DNA of 64,000 nt from the NCBI GenBank assembly GCA_021463865.1, contig JAJTXY010000014.1, positions 41,701-105,700 of the forward strand. Reading direction: 5' to 3'. The position numbers and the translations under genes are program-made. The notes under the pieces were generated by a model, which did not search any database, was not told the origin of the DNA, and saw nothing but the letters and a program-made list of their open reading frames with translations. The stretch comes from Anaerolineae bacterium (GTDB lineage: Bacteria > Chloroflexota > Anaerolineae > Aggregatilineales > J027). Positions 62,371 through 64,000 of this stretch are shown here, piece by piece; the first letter of the stretch is position 1, and each line of letters opens with the position of its first letter.

Positions 62371-64000
62371 CTATTCATTCACCGACGTATCGCGGAAGAC
62401 CAAATCGTCAAAGTCCACCACCGAACCGCCCTCAACCCCAATTGAGAGCGTACCACCCAGCAGCCGTGCCGGACGAATGGTTGCACCGGAGAGCAACCGT
62501 CCATTCACAAAAAAGGCAATGCGGTCGTTGTAAGCGACAATCGTGACCTCGAACCAATCTCCCGCCGTGACATCCGCGATGAGTTGATCGAAGATGTACG
62601 TCTTGTCGTCTTGGAGGAAAGGCCGAACGCGGGCACGTACCAAACCACCTTCTTTGGTCAATTCGATTTGATATTGGTCAAGCCCCGTATTGGTAGCATT
62701 CACGGTTGAACGCACCCCAACCCAACCGGTGCTGCCTTCGGGGGCATCTTCCGGGAAGCGCATATCTACTTTGACGTAAATATCGCTGGAATCGCGGAAG
62801 GTGGTACGATCTTGCCCATCCCCAAACACGGTAAATCGGCGGTCAAGTTCGCGCCGGATACGCCAATAAACCGTCTGCTCCCCATCGTTATTGACTTCAT
62901 AATAACGACGATGGACGGCATCGGCTGGCAAGTTCTGATCAAAAACAAATTCACCCGGCCCTTGTCCTTCCCACCACTCGCGGGTGCGGGCTTCATCGCT
63001 AAAATCCTCCGTCCAATCGGTTGCCAATTCACGATAGGGGCGGCGGTTAGCATCATTCAATTCATCTAAAATCTCGAAGGCAAATTCAGCCTCAGCCGTG
63101 CTGGAAACTGCCGTGCGTGCAAACAGGCAATCATCAATGCGCAAAATATCACCCGCCACTGCCGTCTGGAAAACAATCCCACCATTCAGCGGCAAACCGG
63201 GATAGAGTTCATCCAATTTCAGATTGCCCCGCCGATCCCATATGAGCACCCGCTCGCCAACAATCTCGATAAAAATCACATTGAAATCGCGGCTGTAGAA
63301 TTGCGAAATCGTCACGGATTTAACAACATTGCCATCCGCGTCGTGATGGACAACCTTCAAATCACCCGCGATCCCTTCCAGTCGCAGCACGCCACTGGTT
63401 GCATCCCGCAGCCGAATATAAAAATTCCCCTGTCGGCTGGCAAGATTGCAGGACATCAAGAAATCACCTAGAACGGAAGTCACGGGGACAACCGAAACTT
63501 CGCCCGATGTCTCAAGGAACTGACTGTTATTGGCCGACCCTAATGTCACCGCCGAAATCGGGTTATATCCCCATGTACTAGGCAAACTGCTGGCATTTTC
63601 AAAATGATCGCTGGCTGTTTCCGGGCGCTGCACAATGATGTCGTCAAAATAGACCGGATTGACATTAGCCGCTAGGGTTTGCAGCAAAATCGCCCCGGCA
63701 GGTAGCGGTGACGACGTATCATTGGCGGTGATAATCAGTCGACGATCCAAATAGATATAGATACGCCCACCTTCAATCCACGCGATAATTTCATACCACG
63801 TCCCAATATTGACCACATTCGTCACCACACCGTTTGCCATATTGAGTTCGTTACTGCGCGAAATTTGTCCGGCAGGCCCGCGTCTCAAGACAATCCGTCC
63901 GCCCGTAATTTCAAGCACATAATAGCCATCCGAGGGGGTGTAACGGAAAATAATCCGTCCGCCGCTGTTGACATCCTGCAAGCGGAAACGCATCCGCAAA
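62371..64000 (-). CDS. Multi-domain jelly-roll (concanavalin-like) protein, partial (right edge)
   Basis: Open from the right edge to a stop at 62371, more than 540 residues. Three beta-sandwich domains of about 165-180 residues can be traced, each ending in a similar pattern: WYEIIAWIEGGRIYIYLDRR ... VYFDDIIVQ; FNVIFIEIVGERVLIWDRRG ... LRIDDCLF; WFEVTIVAYNDRIAFFVNGR ... VDFDDLVF. This G-R-I-x-hydrophobic then DD-hydrophobic signature resembles LamG/concanavalin-like or family-16-type binding modules. It probably binds glycans and is part of a larger surface protein. The N-terminus lies beyond the edge, so no signal can be checked; an ATG at 63999 is not necessarily the start. Confidence 0.75.
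   Translation of the reverse strand, partial: LRMRFRLQDVNSGGRIIFRYTPSDGYYVLEITGGRIVLRRGPAGQISRSNELNMANGVVTNVVNIGTWYEIIAWIEGGRIYIYLDRRLIITANDTSSPLPAGAILLQTLAANVNPVYFDDIIVQRPETASDHFENASSLPSTWGYNPISAVTLGSANNSQFLETSGEVSVVPVTSVLGDFLMSCNLASRQGNFYIRLRDATSGVLRLEGIAGDLKVVHHDADGNVVKSVTISQFYSRDFNVIFIEIVGERVLIWDRRGNLKLDELYPGLPLNGGIVFQTAVAGDILRIDDCLFARTAVSSTAEAEFAFEILDELNDANRRPYRELATDWTEDFSDEARTREWWEGQGPGEFVFDQNLPADAVHRRYYEVNNDGEQTVYWRIRRELDRRFTVFGDGQDRTTFRDSSDIYVKVDMRFPEDAPEGSTGWVGVRSTVNATNTGLDQYQIELTKEGGLVRARVRPFLQDDKTYIFDQLIADVTAGDWFEVTIVAYNDRIAFFVNGRLLSGATIRPARLLGGTLSIGVEGGSVVDFDDLVFRDTSVNE

Noticed and set aside
1..64000. Search by eye for tRNA, rRNA and CRISPR arrays
   Set aside because: No cloverleaf with a convincing T-loop sequence, no rRNA-like stretch and no regularly spaced direct repeats were noticed; the only tandem repeat is the coding 87-bp duplication at 8861. 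A computed scan could still find a tRNA.

Overview
The window reads as one contiguous, gene-dense bacterial chromosome segment of moderate GC, most likely from a Chloroflexota member close to Anaerolineae. This is an inference from gene content: Thr/Pro-rich linkers behind single N-terminal membrane anchors, several proteins with the short SHOCT-like motif next to DUF2089 and DUF4097-type proteins, tandem M42 peptidases, many Kelch/WD40/TolB-like/TPR proteins, and housekeeping genes (clpC, rpsA, rpoD, rlmN). No rRNA, tRNA, CRISPR array, prophage or intact insertion sequence was recognised.

Layout. 1-9.8 kb: a membrane protein cut by the left edge, a secreted Kelch protein, a frameshifted DUF1152 gene, kbl (threonine/glycine metabolism), clpC, a frameshifted stand-alone Clp N-domain gene, an S1-type ribosomal protein with an acidic tandem-repeat N-terminus, and a CBS-pair protein. 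9.9-16.2 kb: a NarL-type two-component pair, two envelope-type proteins of unknown role, DUF951, an MGDG-synthase-like glycosyltransferase and a solitary antitoxin-like gene. 16.4-24.1 kb: a co-directional block of DUF2089 regulator, DUF4097-like beta-helix protein, two acetyltransferases, a large membrane glycosyltransferase and two small proteins; four of the products share the SHOCT-like helix-turn-helix-sized motif. 24.2-30.2 kb (minus strand): histidine phosphatase, three tandem M42 aminopeptidases and a LysM/YkuD L,D-transpeptidase.

30.4-49.2 kb is almost entirely plus strand: an anchored Thr/Pro protein, an MBL hydrolase (with a minus-strand polyprenyl synthase facing it), then a surface-polysaccharide cluster (GT4 glycosyltransferase, two Wzz-like proteins, BY-kinase-like ATPase, rmlA, rmlB) with a two-gene restriction-modification unit inside it, followed by YihY/BrkB, a hybrid histidine kinase, a TolB-like protein, a small conserved-looking protein, a TPR protein and a GAF histidine kinase. 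49.2-54.9 kb (minus strand): rlmN with two paralogous secreted peptidase-MA-like proteins upstream (one with intact HEXXH+E, one lacking all these residues), and a bactofilin-like membrane protein. 55-64 kb: rpoD with a clear terminator, a WD40 protein broken by an in-frame TAG, a small plus-strand group (NTF2-like, membrane protein, response regulator, divergent isocitrate/isopropylmalate dehydrogenase-like protein, membrane protein), pdxT, an FKBP isomerase, and a secreted-type jelly-roll protein cut by the right edge.

Three genes carry single disabling lesions (two one-base frameshifts and one in-frame stop). They are either young pseudogenes or consensus errors; raw reads would decide. 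I did not find an unmistakable new defence or mobile system; the best leads are the SHOCT-motif module, the active/inactive peptidase pair, the divergent dehydrogenase, and -10-like hexamers enclosed in GC-rich palindromes.
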